In this document: piece after piece, positions 1 to 8,553 of the stretch
Layout: every line of letters begins with the position of its first letter
How positions within the stretch are numbered: the first letter of the stretch is position 1
Assembly: GCF_048268305.1 (NCBI RefSeq)
Contig: NZ_JBLWVT010000004.1
Coordinates: forward strand, 124,001 to 188,000
Source: Pseudodonghicola sp048268305
GTDB taxonomy: Bacteria; Pseudomonadota; Alphaproteobacteria; Rhodobacterales; Rhodobacteraceae
Length of the DNA stretch: 64,000 nt
Direction of reading: 5' to 3'
Position numbers and translations under genes: made by a program
The notes under the pieces: model-generated
What the model saw: only the letters and a program-made list of their open reading frames with translations
Databases searched by the model: none
What the model was told of the DNA's origin: nothing

Positions 1-421
1 GCTCTGGATGATGCGCTCCCCCTTCGGCAAGGTGCTGATCGCCATCCGCGAGAACGAGGAACGCGCGCGGATGCTGGGCTATGATGTCTTCCGCTACAAG
101 CTGGCGGCGGTGGTGATCTCCGGCACGCTCTGCGGGTTGGCGGGTGCCGCCTATGGCCTCCTGTTCGGCTATGTCGGGGCGACCTTCGCCTCGGTGCAAT
201 ATTCGATCTTCCCGCTCCTTTGGGTGCTGCTCGGCGGCGCCGGCACGGTGATCGGGCCGCTGATCGGCACGCTTTTCATGTTCTACCTGATCGACCTCTC
301 CAGCGCGGTCACCAGCGCCTATATGCTGGTCGCGGGGGTGGTACTGGTGCTGCTCACCCTCTTCGCGCCGCAAGGCCTGGCGGGTGAGCTGCGGGCAAGG
401 GTCTGGAGGGGGCTGCCATGA
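1..421 (+). CDS. livM: Branched-chain-type ABC transporter permease LivM, C-terminal part
   Basis: The gene enters from the left edge; the first whole codon is at position 2, so about 139 C-terminal residues are visible. It shows the LivM cytoplasmic loop (RENEERARMLGYDVFRYKL) that couples to the ATPases, followed by several hydrophobic membrane segments and the end motif LFAPQGLAGEL. LivM and LivH form the membrane channel of the HAAT (branched-chain amino acid, urea, amide) ABC family. The stop overlaps the livG start by four bases (ATGA), so the genes are translationally coupled. Substrate cannot be read from the permease; the catabolic operon beginning at 2517 suggests a heterocyclic or amide compound, which is inference only. 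Confidence 0.93.
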   Translation, partial: LWMMRSPFGKVLIAIRENEERARMLGYDVFRYKLAAVVISGTLCGLAGAAYGLLFGYVGATFASVQYSIFPLLWVLLGGAGTVIGPLIGTLFMFYLIDLSSAVTSAYMLVAGVVLVLLTLFAPQGLAGELRARVWRGLP

Positions 422-1128
422 GCCTTCTGTCCACCCGCGGCCTGTCGCGCAGCTTTTCCGGCCTGCGCGCGGTGCATGAGGTTGATTTTGATTTGCCCGA
501 GGGCGAAATCCGCGCCCTGATCGGCCCCAATGGCGCCGGCAAGACCACCTTCGTCAGCCTGCTCTGCGGTCGCATCCTGCCGACCTCGGGCCAGGTCTTC
601 TTCGACGGGCGCGACATTTCCGCCCTGCCGGCGCACCGGCGGATCGGGCTGGGGATGGCCTATACCTTCCAGATCACCTCGGTCTTCTCGCGGCTCAGCG
701 CCTATGAGAACGTGGCGCTGGCTGCCCGCCGGCGGGTGCATGGCCGGGCCGAGGTCGACCGCGTGGTGATGCGGGCGCTGGAACAGGCCGGGCTGCACGA
801 CCGCCCCGATCAGCCCGCCGGCGATCTGAGCTATGGTCACCAGCGGCTTCTGGAGATCGCCATGGGGCTGGCACAGGCGCCGCGCCTGCTGATCCTCGAC
901 GAGCCGACGCAGGGCCTGTCGGATGGCGAGGTCGCCGCCTTCAAGGCGCTGATCCGGGGCCTAAAGGACAGGACCACCATCCTGCTGATCGAACACAACA
1001 TGAGCGTGGTGATGGAGACTGCCGACCGGGTGACTGTGCTGAACTTCGGTGAAATCCTGGCCGAGGGCACCCCGGCCGAGATTCATGCCAATGCGCAGGT
1101 GCAGGCCGCCTATCTGGGGACCGGATGA
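418..1128 (+). CDS. livG: Branched-chain-type ABC transporter ATP-binding protein LivG
   Basis: A 236-residue ABC ATPase. The Walker A motif GPNGAGKT lies at residues 36-43, the signature LSYGHQ at 137-142 and Walker B LLILDEP at about 157-163, with an H-loop His in LLIEHNM. The signature reads LSYGHQ rather than LSGGQ, as is frequent in LivG and UrtD proteins. It energises import together with LivF and the LivH/LivM membrane pair. It overlaps livM and livF by four bases at each end, so it sits inside one transcript. Family assignment is secure; the imported substrate is not determinable here. Confidence 0.95.
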   Translation: MSLLSTRGLSRSFSGLRAVHEVDFDLPEGEIRALIGPNGAGKTTFVSLLCGRILPTSGQVFFDGRDISALPAHRRIGLGMAYTFQITSVFSRLSAYENVALAARRRVHGRAEVDRVVMRALEQAGLHDRPDQPAGDLSYGHQRLLEIAMGLAQAPRLLILDEPTQGLSDGEVAAFKALIRGLKDRTTILLIEHNMSVVMETADRVTVLNFGEILAEGTPAEIHANAQVQAAYLGTG

Positions 1129-1823
1129 TGCTGCAGCTTGACAAGATCAACGCCGGATACGGCCGCGCCCAGATCCTGCGCGACCTGAGCCTGACCGTCA
1201 GCCCGGGCGAAATCCTCTGCCTGCTGGGCCGCAATGGCGCCGGCAAGACCACCACGATGCAGGCGATCATGGGGCTGTTGCCCTTGATGTCCGGCGCCGT
1301 GCGGCTGGAGGGGGAGGAGATCAGCAAGCTGGCCGCCCATAAGATCGCCGGGCGCGGCATCGGCTATATCCCGCAGGGCCGCCGGCTTTTCGGCGAACTG
1401 ACGGTGGCGCAGAACCTCGAGATCGGGCTGCGCGCCGGCAGGTCCGGGCCGGAGGTGCTGGAGGATGCGCTAGAGCTGTTTCCCCGCCTGCGCGAAAGGC
1501 TGAACCAACGGGCGCAGACGCTGTCGGGCGGCGAACAGCAGATGCTCGCCACCGCCCGCGCGCTGTGCCTGCGACCACGCATCCTGCTGTTGGATGAGCC
1601 GACCGAAGGGCTGCAACCCTCGATGATCGCGGCGATCCGCGATGTCACCACGGTGATGCGCGACCGCGGCGTCGGCATCCTGCTGGTCGAACAGCGGGTC
1701 GACGCGGTGCTCTCGGTCGCCGATCGGGTCGCCTTCATCGAGAACGGCCGCAACCTCGAGACGCTGGAGGCCGAGGCGCTGCGCCGCGATCCTGGGCTGA
1801 TCGCGAAACATCTGGGCGTCTGA
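1125..1823 (+). CDS. livF: Branched-chain-type ABC transporter ATP-binding protein LivF
   Basis: A 232-residue ABC ATPase, the second nucleotide-binding subunit of the transporter. Walker A GRNGAGKT is at residues 35-42, the canonical signature LSGGEQQ at 133-139, and Walker B ILLLDEPTEGLQP from about 153. The length and the GLQP ending of the Walker B region are typical of LivF. The ATG at 1125 overlaps the livG stop. The gene is followed by a GGGGGC-TCT-GCCCCC hairpin at 1842-1856 and an intergenic repeat, so it is probably the last gene of the transporter operon. Confidence 0.95.
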   Translation: MMLQLDKINAGYGRAQILRDLSLTVSPGEILCLLGRNGAGKTTTMQAIMGLLPLMSGAVRLEGEEISKLAAHKIAGRGIGYIPQGRRLFGELTVAQNLEIGLRAGRSGPEVLEDALELFPRLRERLNQRAQTLSGGEQQMLATARALCLRPRILLLDEPTEGLQPSMIAAIRDVTTVMRDRGVGILLVEQRVDAVLSVADRVAFIENGRNLETLEAEALRRDPGLIAKHLGV

Positions 1824-1841
1824 GCCGGCTCCGACCGGGCA

Positions 1842-1972
1842 GGGGGCTCTGCCCCCCGGCCTGCGGCCGTCCCCCGCCGTATTTGTCACGAAGAGAAACA
1901 GGCGGGCGCCGCGCTCTGGCGCTTCTTCTCGGCGCAAATACGGCCGCCGGAGGCATGGCGCGGAGCGCCATA
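1842..1972. repeat. Composite intergenic repeat with two inverted modules
   Basis: This stretch between livF and the convergent marR gene starts with a hairpin (GGGGGC-TCT-GCCCCC, 1842-1856). It continues with a CCGTATTTGTCACGAAGAGA-like module near 1875-1897 and ends with an inverted, related module at 1921-1955. The latter 35-bp module recurs in opposite orientation at 11408-11442 with one mismatch. The hairpin is placed to act as a transcription end for both flanking genes. This style of hairpin followed by a short 'TATTTG' box is common between genes in Rhodobacterales. Confidence 0.7.
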
Positions 1973-1979
1973 TGGGCGC

Positions 1980-2411
1980 TCAGGTCAGTTTTTCGAGCAG
2001 ACTCAGGAAAGTGGCGCGGTCCTCTTCGCTGAGTGGCTCCAGCGTCTCGGCAGTAATGGCATGGGCGGCGGGCACCAAGCTGGCATAGAGCGCGCGGCCC
2101 TCGGCCGTCGGAGTGAGGGTCAGGCGGCGCTGGTCGTCGGGATCGGGGGCGGTGGCGATCAGTCCGCGCTTGCGCAGCCGGTCGGCGACCCCCTTGATCG
2201 TGGCCGCGTCCATCGCCGTGGCGCGACCAAGCGCGTTCTGGGTGGCCTGGCCCAGCTCACAGAGCTTGGCGAGGGCGGCGAATTGAGTCGAGGTCAGATC
2301 CGGAATACCACGGGCGAAGATCGCCAGGTGTCGCTGGTTGGCCCGCCTGAGCAGGAAACCCACCTGGGGATCGAGCCTGTAGCTGGGCAGATTGTCATCG
2401 TGCTGGGTCAT
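1980..2411 (-). CDS. MarR-family transcriptional regulator
   Basis: A 143-residue winged-helix protein. The recognition-helix region is near residues 55-80 (AMDAATIKGVADRLRKRGLI), and the wing carries DPDDQRRLTLT, matching the MarR DxRxxxLxLT motif. It is transcribed away from the molybdenum hydroxylase operon that begins at 2517, with a 105-bp shared promoter region. It is therefore the likely ligand-responsive repressor of that operon. A weak dyad TTGT-N6-ACAA at 2472-2485 in the shared region is a possible binding site. MarR proteins usually respond to small aromatic or heterocyclic ligands, which fits the neighbours; the actual ligand is unknown. Confidence 0.85.
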   Translation of the reverse strand: MTQHDDNLPSYRLDPQVGFLLRRANQRHLAIFARGIPDLTSTQFAALAKLCELGQATQNALGRATAMDAATIKGVADRLRKRGLIATAPDPDDQRRLTLTPTAEGRALYASLVPAAHAITAETLEPLSEEDRATFLSLLEKLT

Positions 2412-2516
2412 CAGTATCCCCCTTCGGGGTCAGTTTTGTTGACAGATCGGGGGCGCTGTCTCAGAGTCTGTTTGTATACTAACAATAATCCTGTCCAACA
2501 GAGCGAGGGTGTGGCC
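2412..2516. promoter_or_regulatory. Divergent promoter region, marR / molybdenum hydroxylase operon
   Basis: A 105-bp region between two divergent starts. It contains TTGACA at 2439-2444 and TATACT at 2475-2480, which are too far apart (30 bp) to be one promoter. The imperfect dyad TTGT-N6-ACAA (2472-2485) overlaps TATACT and could be the MarR operator. The assignment rests on position and loose motif similarity only. Confidence 0.4.
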
Positions 2517-3359
2517 ATGAGCCTGTATCTGCGCCCCAGCGAATTGCAAGAGGCGCTGGCCGCTTTGGCGGTGGCTCCGGTTCGGGTTGCGGCCGGATGC
2601 ACCGATCTGTTCCCGGCGACGGAGCGCGCGACCCTGCCGGGGCCGGTGCTGGATATCACCGGCATCGCGGCTTTGGGCGGGATTTCCGAGACGGCGGAGG
2701 GATGGCGGATCGGCGCCACCACCACCTGGGCCGAGATCGCCCAAGCTGATCTGCCGGGCGGCTTCGACATGCTGCGCCAGGCGGCGCGCGAGGTGGGCGC
2801 CTGGCAGATCCAGAACGCCGGCACCATCGGCGGCAATCTCTGCAACGCCTCGCCCGCCGCCGATGGGGTGCCGCCGCTTTTGGCGCTGGGGGCGGAGGTC
2901 GAACTGGCCTCTGCACAGGGCGGGCGGCGACTGGCCCTGGCGGAGTTCCTGCGGGGGCCGCGCCGTACCGCGCTCGGCCCGGGGGAATTGCTGCTGGCGG
3001 TGCATGTGCCGAAGGCCGCCGGGGCGGGCGCCAGCCGGTTTCTGAAGCTGGGCGCGCGCAAGTCGCTGGTGATCTCGATCGTCATGGTGGCGGCGCGGCT
3101 GGTGGCGCGGGATGGGCGCGTGGCCGAGGTGGCGCTGTCCATCGGCGCCTGCGGGCCGGTGGCCAGCCGTCTGCCGGCGGTGGAGGCGGGTTTGACCGGT
3201 CTGCCTCTGGCCGATCTGGCCGGGGCGATCCGGGCGGCGGAGGTGGCTGACGCGCTGTCGCCGATCGACGATATCCGCGCCGATGTCGGCTATCGGCTGG
3301 AGGCGGCGGTGGAACTGCTGCGGCGGGCGGTGGCGGACTGCGGGGAGGCCCTGGCATGA
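2517..3359 (+). CDS. Xanthine dehydrogenase-family FAD-binding subunit
   Basis: A 280-residue medium subunit of a molybdenum hydroxylase. The FAD-binding N-terminal strand-loop VAAGCTDL is at residues 24-31 and the second FAD motif NAGTIGGNLCNA at 100-111, followed by the CO-dehydrogenase flavoprotein C-terminal domain. The reading frame is open far upstream, but the ATG at 2517 is chosen because homologous FAD subunits begin just before the YLRPSEL-like segment and a GAGGGT lies upstream. It would pass electrons from the FeS clusters to NAD or another acceptor. It overlaps the next gene by four bases (ATGA). Confidence 0.92.
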   Translation: MSLYLRPSELQEALAALAVAPVRVAAGCTDLFPATERATLPGPVLDITGIAALGGISETAEGWRIGATTTWAEIAQADLPGGFDMLRQAAREVGAWQIQNAGTIGGNLCNASPAADGVPPLLALGAEVELASAQGGRRLALAEFLRGPRRTALGPGELLLAVHVPKAAGAGASRFLKLGARKSLVISIVMVAARLVARDGRVAEVALSIGACGPVASRLPAVEAGLTGLPLADLAGAIRAAEVADALSPIDDIRADVGYRLEAAVELLRRAVADCGEALA

Positions 3360-6091
3360 CAGACACGGTCGGGATTTCGCTGACGCTCAACGGCGCGGCG
3401 GTTCTGCTGCAGGTGGCGCCGGGACGGCGGCTGTCCGAGGCGCTGCGCGGCGATCTGGGGCTCACCGGGACCAAGGTGGGCTGCGACGCGGGGGATTGCG
3501 GCGCCTGCACGGTGCTGATCGACGGTCAGCCGGTCTGCGCCTGTCTGACCCCGGCGATCCGCGCCGAGGGGCGCGAGGTGGTGACGGTCGAGGGGTTGGC
3601 GGCGCGTGCCGCCGATCTGCAGGCGGCCTTTCTACGTCACGGCGCGGCGCAATGCGGCATCTGCACGCCGGGCATGCTGACCACGGCGGCGGCGCTCTTG
3701 GAGATCAACCCGGCGCCGACGCGCGCGGATGTGGAGGCGGCGCTGGGGGGCGTGCTCTGCCGCTGCACCGGCTATGCCAAGATCATCTCGGCCGTGCTGG
3801 ATGCGGCGGGGCAGGGGGCGCGGCCTGATCCTGTCGCGATGCCGGGCGCGGGTCAGGCGGTGGGGGCACGGATCGAACGGCTCGATGGCGCGCCCAAGGT
3901 CGACGGGCGGGAGAGTTTCGGCGCCGATCACATGCCCGAGGGCGCCCTTTGGGTGCGCGCCCTGCGGGCGCCGCATTTCGCGGCGCGTTTCACGCTGGGC
4001 GATGTCGGGGCCTGGGCGGCGGCGAAGGGGGTTCAGGTCTTTACCGCGGCGGATATCCCGGGGCGCAACCTCTTCGGGGTGATCCCCGATTGCGCCGATC
4101 AGCCGGGGCTGGCCGAGGGGCGCGTGCGGATGCGGGGCGAGGCGGTGGCCGCCATCGCCGGGGCGCAGGCGGTGATCGAGGCGCTGGAGCTCGATGATTT
4201 TCCGGTCACCTGGCAGGAGGAGCCGGCGCTTCTTGAGACTGCCGCCGCGCGGGCGGCGGGGGCACCGCTTTTGCATCCGGGGCGCGAGGGCAATATCCTG
4301 ATCGGTGGCCTGGTCCATTCCGGCGATCCTGAGGCGGGCTTTGCCGGGGCCGCCCATATCGCCGAGGGGCGGGCCGCGACCGCTTTCGTCGAACATGCCT
4401 ATATCGAACCCGAGGCGGGCGTGGCTTGGATGGAGGGCGACGTTCTGGTCATCCGCGCCTGTACCCAGGCGCCGGTGATGGATCGCGACGATATGGCCCG
4501 GCTGATGGGCTTGCCGCAGGATCGGGTGCGGGTGATCCCCTCGGCCATCGGCGGCGGCTTCGGATCGAAGCTCGATCTCTCCCTGCAGCCGCTGATCGGG
4601 CTGGTGGCCTTCAAGACCGGGCGGCCGGCGCGGATGGTCTATAGCCGCCGGGAAAGCATGGCCTCGACCACCAAGCGGCACCCGGCGAAGATGGTGGCGC
4701 GGGCCGGCATAGATGCCGACGGGCGGCTGCTGGCGATGGCGTTTGACGGCGATTTCGACACCGGCGCCTATGCCAGCTGGGGTCCCACCGTGGCGGTGCG
4801 GGTGCCGGTCCATGCCTCTGGTCCCTATCGCATCCCGAATTACCATGCCGAGGCGCGGGCGGTGCATACCAACGGGCCGCCTTCGGGCGCCTTCCGGGGC
4901 TTCGGGGTGCCGCAGGCAGGCATCCTGCAAGAGACGCTGTTTGATGATCTGGCGCTGATGGCCGGGATCGACCGGCTGGAGTTCCGCCGCCGCAACGCCC
5001 TGCGCGATGGTGATCGCAGCGTCTGCGGGCAGGAGATGCTGGGGGTGGGGATCGGCCCCTGCCTTGACGCGCTGCAAGCGCCCTGGGCGCGGGCGCTGGA
5101 CGAGGCCGAGGCGTTCAACGCCCGCCATGCCGGGGTGAAGCGCGGCGTCGGCGTCGCCTCCTGCTGGTATGGCTGCGGCAATACCGGCATGCCGAACCCC
5201 TCGACCATGCGGTTGGGGATCACGCCCGAGGGGCGGCTGCGGCTGCATCAGGGGGCCACCGATCTTGGCCAGGGATCGAATACGGTGATCCCGCAGATCT
5301 GCGCCGATGCGCTGGGGGTGCCGCTGTCTGAATTCACCTTCATCGGCCCCGATACCGCGCTGACCCCCGACGCCGGCAAGACCTCGGCCTCGCGCCAGAC
5401 AGTGGTGTCGGGGAATGCGGCCTATCTCGCCGGCAAGGCGCTCAGGGCGAAGCTTTTGGCGCTGAGTAATATGGGAGAGACCGCTCGCATCGGCTTCGAG
5501 CCCGGCGCTGTCATCGTCGCGGAGGGGGCGGAGCGGCGGCGGATCGACCTGGCGGGGCTTCCGGTCGATGCCCATGGCTATGCCCTGGCGGTCGAGGAAA
5601 GCTATGACCCGCCGACCGAGGCCTTGGACGAAAACGGGCAGGGGCGGCCTTATGCCGTCTACGGCTATGGCGCCCATCTCGCCGAGGTCGAGGTCGATCT
5701 GGCGCTGGGCACCGTCCGGGTGATCCGGCTGACCGCGGCGCATGATCTGGGCCGGGTGATCAACCCGATGCTGGCCGAGGGCCAGATCGAGGGCGGCGTG
5801 GCGCAGGGGCTGGGTCTGGCGCTGATGGAGGAATTCATTCCGGGCCGAACCGAGAACCTGCATGATTATCTGATCCCCACCGCCGGGGATATGCCCAAGA
5901 TCGTGCCGATCCTGATCGAGACCCCCGACCCGGAGGGGCCCTATGGCGCCAAGGGGCTGGGCGAACACGCGCTGATCCCCACCGCGCCGTCGATTCTGAA
6001 CGCGATCCGCCATGCGAGTGGGGCCAAGATCACCCGGCTGCCGGCGCTGCCGCATCGGGTCTTGGCAGCAATCCGGGAGGCGCGGGGATGA
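3356..6091 (+). CDS. Molybdenum hydroxylase, fused 2Fe-2S and molybdopterin subunits
   Basis: A 911-residue fusion. Residues 1 to about 155 form the small iron-sulfur subunit: Cys43, 48, 51 and 63 match the plant-type ferredoxin cluster, and Cys100, 103, 135 and 137 (QCGIC and CRCTG) the second cluster. From about residue 165 it is a molybdopterin-binding large subunit, with AIGGGFGSK and RGFG motifs in the middle and GAKGLGE, carrying the catalytic Glu, near the C-terminus. Such enzymes hydroxylate purines, pyridines, pyrimidines or aldehydes using water. In most bacteria the FeS and Mo parts are separate proteins, so the fusion with a separate FAD subunit is a notable architecture. No XdhC-type maturation gene is visible in the window. 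Substrate is inferred to be an N-heterocycle from the neighbours. Confidence 0.93.
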   Translation: MTDTVGISLTLNGAAVLLQVAPGRRLSEALRGDLGLTGTKVGCDAGDCGACTVLIDGQPVCACLTPAIRAEGREVVTVEGLAARAADLQAAFLRHGAAQCGICTPGMLTTAAALLEINPAPTRADVEAALGGVLCRCTGYAKIISAVLDAAGQGARPDPVAMPGAGQAVGARIERLDGAPKVDGRESFGADHMPEGALWVRALRAPHFAARFTLGDVGAWAAAKGVQVFTAADIPGRNLFGVIPDCADQPGLAEGRVRMRGEAVAAIAGAQAVIEALELDDFPVTWQEEPALLETAAARAAGAPLLHPGREGNILIGGLVHSGDPEAGFAGAAHIAEGRAATAFVEHAYIEPEAGVAWMEGDVLVIRACTQAPVMDRDDMARLMGLPQDRVRVIPSAIGGGFGSKLDLSLQPLIGLVAFKTGRPARMVYSRRESMASTTKRHPAKMVARAGIDADGRLLAMAFDGDFDTGAYASWGPTVAVRVPVHASGPYRIPNYHAEARAVHTNGPPSGAFRGFGVPQAGILQETLFDDLALMAGIDRLEFRRRNALRDGDRSVCGQEMLGVGIGPCLDALQAPWARALDEAEAFNARHAGVKRGVGVASCWYGCGNTGMPNPSTMRLGITPEGRLRLHQGATDLGQGSNTVIPQICADALGVPLSEFTFIGPDTALTPDAGKTSASRQTVVSGNAAYLAGKALRAKLLALSNMGETARIGFEPGAVIVAEGAERRRIDLAGLPVDAHGYALAVEESYDPPTEALDENGQGRPYAVYGYGAHLAEVEVDLALGTVRVIRLTAAHDLGRVINPMLAEGQIEGGVAQGLGLALMEEFIPGRTENLHDYLIPTAGDMPKIVPILIETPDPEGPYGAKGLGEHALIPTAPSILNAIRHASGAKITRLPALPHRVLAAIREARG

Positions 6092-6150
6092 GGAGGGGAT
6101 TCATCAGTATAGGCAGAGAACGGAGGGTGGCGCTCAGCCCGGGCGGGTGC

Positions 6151-6202
6151 GGCAGCGCCCGCCTTGGGGGCGGGGCGGGCGCTGCCCGGCGTAAACGCCG
6201 GG
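6151..6202 (+). promoter_or_regulatory. Tandem perfect hairpins inside the heterocycle operon
   Basis: Two adjacent perfect stem-loops occupy the 157-bp gap between the molybdenum hydroxylase and the next gene. The first is a 13-bp stem (6151-6163 with 6174-6186) with a 10-nt loop. The second is CCCGGCG-TAAA-CGCCGGG (6185-6202). Neither is followed by a T-run, so simple termination is unlikely. Stabilisation of the downstream or upstream mRNA, or attenuation, is more plausible. This is seen directly; the role is inference. Confidence 0.55.
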
Positions 6203-6248
6203 CGGAGCGGTTGTTTAGCGCGCGTCCGGATCGTCAGGAGCACCGCTC

Positions 6249-7709
6249 ATGACGGATCGTGCCGAACGTCCCCGCGAAGACAAGATCCGCTGCGATGCCT
6301 GCCCGGTGATGTGCTATATCGCCGAGGGCCGCGCCGGGGCCTGCGACCGCTATGCCAATCAGGGCGGTCGCATCGTCCGTTGCGACCCGCTGACCGTGCT
6401 CGACCGCCGCATCGCCAAGGGCGACGAGATCCGCCCCTTCCTCAAGGCGGAATGGGACGGTCGGCTGATCCATGATGACGATCTCTTCGTCACCGCCGTG
6501 GGCGCCGGCACCACCTATCCCGATTACAAGCCCGCCCCCTTCATCGTCTCGCGTGAGGTCGACGGCGCCGATTTCGTCACCGTGGTGACCGAGGCGATCT
6601 TTTCCTATTGCGGCGTCAAGGTGAAGATCGACACCGATCGTCACCTCGGCCCCGAGGGCGCGGTGATCCGTGCGCAGGGCGAGGCAGTGGGGCTGATGAT
6701 CACCTCGGAATACGGCTCGCAGATGATGTCCCTGGGCGGGGTCGATCACCTCACCGGCGGATCGAAACCCGAAGGGCGCATCACCTGCGACACGCTGATG
6801 CGGCTTTGCAACCGCGAGGCGGTGGAACTGGCGGTCGACGGCGGCGCCACCGTCATCGTGCAGGCGGGACAGCCCCCGATCGTCGATGGTCATCGCGAGG
6901 AACGGATGCGCGTCGGCTGCGGTTCGGCTACCATCGGCATGTTCGCCTCGCAATGGCAGGGGCTGGTGGACGAGGTGGTGGTGGTCGACGACCATATCAC
7001 CGGCGTGGTCAGCGAACATCAGGCCGGCAAGGTGCTGGGCTGGCCCGATACCGGGATCAGGATCAACGGCCGCCGCTCCACTCCGGGGCGCTATTTCCAG
7101 GTGGCAGAGCCCGGGCTGGGTTGGGGCGGCACCGATGTCTCCGATCCGCTGACCATCCTCGGCGCCTGGAACCCGAAGAAGGGCGCGCGGCCGGGGCTGA
7201 GCCTCTTGATGGTCTCCACCACCGGCGAGCAATATGGCTATTACGTGCTCGACGCCGATCTGGTGCCGCGGCCGCATCCGCTGCCCGAGAAGCTGAAACC
7301 CTCGGTCGATCTGATTGCCGAGAATTGCGAACCCGCGCTTTGCACCGTGATGTTCATGGGCGGCGCCGGCGGTTCGTTGCGCTCTGGTGTGACCAAGAAT
7401 CCGGTGCGGCTGACCCGCTCGGTCCAGGCCGAACGCACCCGGGTGACGGTGGGGGGCGCGCCGGCCTATGTCTGGCCCGGCGGTGGCATCACCATCATGG
7501 CCGATGTGACCCGGATGCCCGACAATGCCTTCGGCTATGTGCCGACCCCGGCCATCGTCGCGCCCCTGGAATTCACCCTGCCGCGCGCCGAGTACCGGGC
7601 ACTTGGCGGGCATGACGACAAGGCCCGCGCCATCGACGACATTCTGGAACATGGCGGCGAATATGGCGCCGATCTGCGCGCCGTGCCGCCGGCGGACAAG
7701 GCGGGTTGA
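6249..7709 (+). CDS. 6-hydroxynicotinate reductase-like Fe-S protein
   Basis: A 486-residue protein recognised as the family annotated 6-hydroxynicotinate reductase (the Eubacterium barkeri nicotinate-fermentation enzyme reduces 6-hydroxynicotinate with ferredoxin). The N-terminus carries a Cys cluster C15-x2-C18-x3-C22-x9-C32, suited to an iron-sulfur cluster. The rest is soluble and Gly-rich with no membrane segment. It lies between a molybdenum hydroxylase, which could make the hydroxylated ring, and a UPF0280/ApbE-like gene, so ring hydroxylation followed by ring reduction is a sensible pathway. In an aerobic-type alphaproteobacterium the true substrate may differ from hydroxynicotinate. 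Family assignment is fairly sure; substrate is not. Confidence 0.75.
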   Translation: MTDRAERPREDKIRCDACPVMCYIAEGRAGACDRYANQGGRIVRCDPLTVLDRRIAKGDEIRPFLKAEWDGRLIHDDDLFVTAVGAGTTYPDYKPAPFIVSREVDGADFVTVVTEAIFSYCGVKVKIDTDRHLGPEGAVIRAQGEAVGLMITSEYGSQMMSLGGVDHLTGGSKPEGRITCDTLMRLCNREAVELAVDGGATVIVQAGQPPIVDGHREERMRVGCGSATIGMFASQWQGLVDEVVVVDDHITGVVSEHQAGKVLGWPDTGIRINGRRSTPGRYFQVAEPGLGWGGTDVSDPLTILGAWNPKKGARPGLSLLMVSTTGEQYGYYVLDADLVPRPHPLPEKLKPSVDLIAENCEPALCTVMFMGGAGGSLRSGVTKNPVRLTRSVQAERTRVTVGGAPAYVWPGGGITIMADVTRMPDNAFGYVPTPAIVAPLEFTLPRAEYRALGGHDDKARAIDDILEHGGEYGADLRAVPPADKAG

Positions 7710-7710
7710 G

Positions 7711-8553
7711 ATGCCGGGCCCTCAGGCCGCCTTTCTGCCCGACGGACGGCGCCTGCACCTGCAGCACGGGCCGATCGACCTGATCCTTGACGCCGAGGGG
7801 CCGGGGCGCGCCGCCGCGATTGAGGCCGCCAGCCAGAGGTTCGACACCGTGCTGGAGGAGCTGGTGGGGGAACTCCCTCTCCTGCGTGCGCCGGTGGGCA
7901 CCCTGCCCCGGGGCGCGATCGCCCGGCGGATGCACGCCGCCACCCTGCCTTTCGCGCCCCGCTTCATCACCCCCATGGCCGCCGTCGCCGGCGCCGTGGC
8001 GGAAGAGGTGCTGGCGGGGATGACTGGGGCCGGCGAACTGACACGGGCCTATGTCAACAACGGCGGCGACGTGGCGCTGCATCTCGCCCCGGGCGAAAGC
8101 TTCACCGCCGCGCTGGCGGGCGGCACGCCGGGCCGGGTGGTGATCCGCGCCGAAACCCCGATCCGCGGCATCGCCACCTCCGGCCGCAATGGCCGCAGCC
8201 ACTCCCTTGGCATCGCCGACAGCGTCACCGTGCTGGCCGGCAGCGCCGCCCAGGCTGATGCCGCCGCCACGATGATCGCCAATGCCGTCGATCTGCCAGG
8301 CAGCGCCAAGGTGACCCGCGTGCCGGCGCGCAGCCTCGCCCCCGACAGCGATCTGGGCGACCGGCTCGTCACCGTCGACCTTGCCCCCCTCAGCGCGTCA
8401 GAGGCCACCCTCGCACTGTCCCGCGGCGCCGGTTTTGCCGAGACCTGCCGCGCCCGATCACTTATCATTGCCGCCGTGCTTTCCCTCGCGGGCCAGTCCC
8501 TCGCGGTCGGCGCGGTGCAGACACTGCAACTCAAGGACTTAAGCCATGCCTGA
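7711..8553 (+). CDS. UPF0280 family protein (ApbE-like fold)
   Basis: A 280-residue protein of the UPF0280 family, which is distantly related to ApbE flavin transferases. The supporting stretches are AYVNNGGDVALHLAPG and IRGIATSGRNGRSHSLGIADSVTV; the latter resembles the ApbE region that binds the flavin donor and metal. The ATG at 7711 is chosen because it follows the upstream stop by one base and the protein then starts at the usual family position; the open frame upstream lies inside the preceding gene. UPF0280 genes commonly sit beside the 6-hydroxynicotinate reductase-like and DUF1185 genes. A role in flavinylating or maturing the reductase is inference. Confidence 0.75.
   Translation: MPGPQAAFLPDGRRLHLQHGPIDLILDAEGPGRAAAIEAASQRFDTVLEELVGELPLLRAPVGTLPRGAIARRMHAATLPFAPRFITPMAAVAGAVAEEVLAGMTGAGELTRAYVNNGGDVALHLAPGESFTAALAGGTPGRVVIRAETPIRGIATSGRNGRSHSLGIADSVTVLAGSAAQADAAATMIANAVDLPGSAKVTRVPARSLAPDSDLGDRLVTVDLAPLSASEATLALSRGAGFAETCRARSLIIAAVLSLAGQSLAVGAVQTLQLKDLSHA

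Noticed and set aside
2061..2516. N-terminal extension of the FAD subunit
   Set aside because: It overlaps the marR gene on the other strand and has no FAD-domain similarity; the ATG at 2517 fits the family start.
3632..6055. Very long open frame (807 codons) on the minus strand
   Set aside because: It is antisense to the molybdenum hydroxylase, is rich in Arg, His, Gly and Pro, and shows no family motif. Such frames are usual opposite GC-rich genes.
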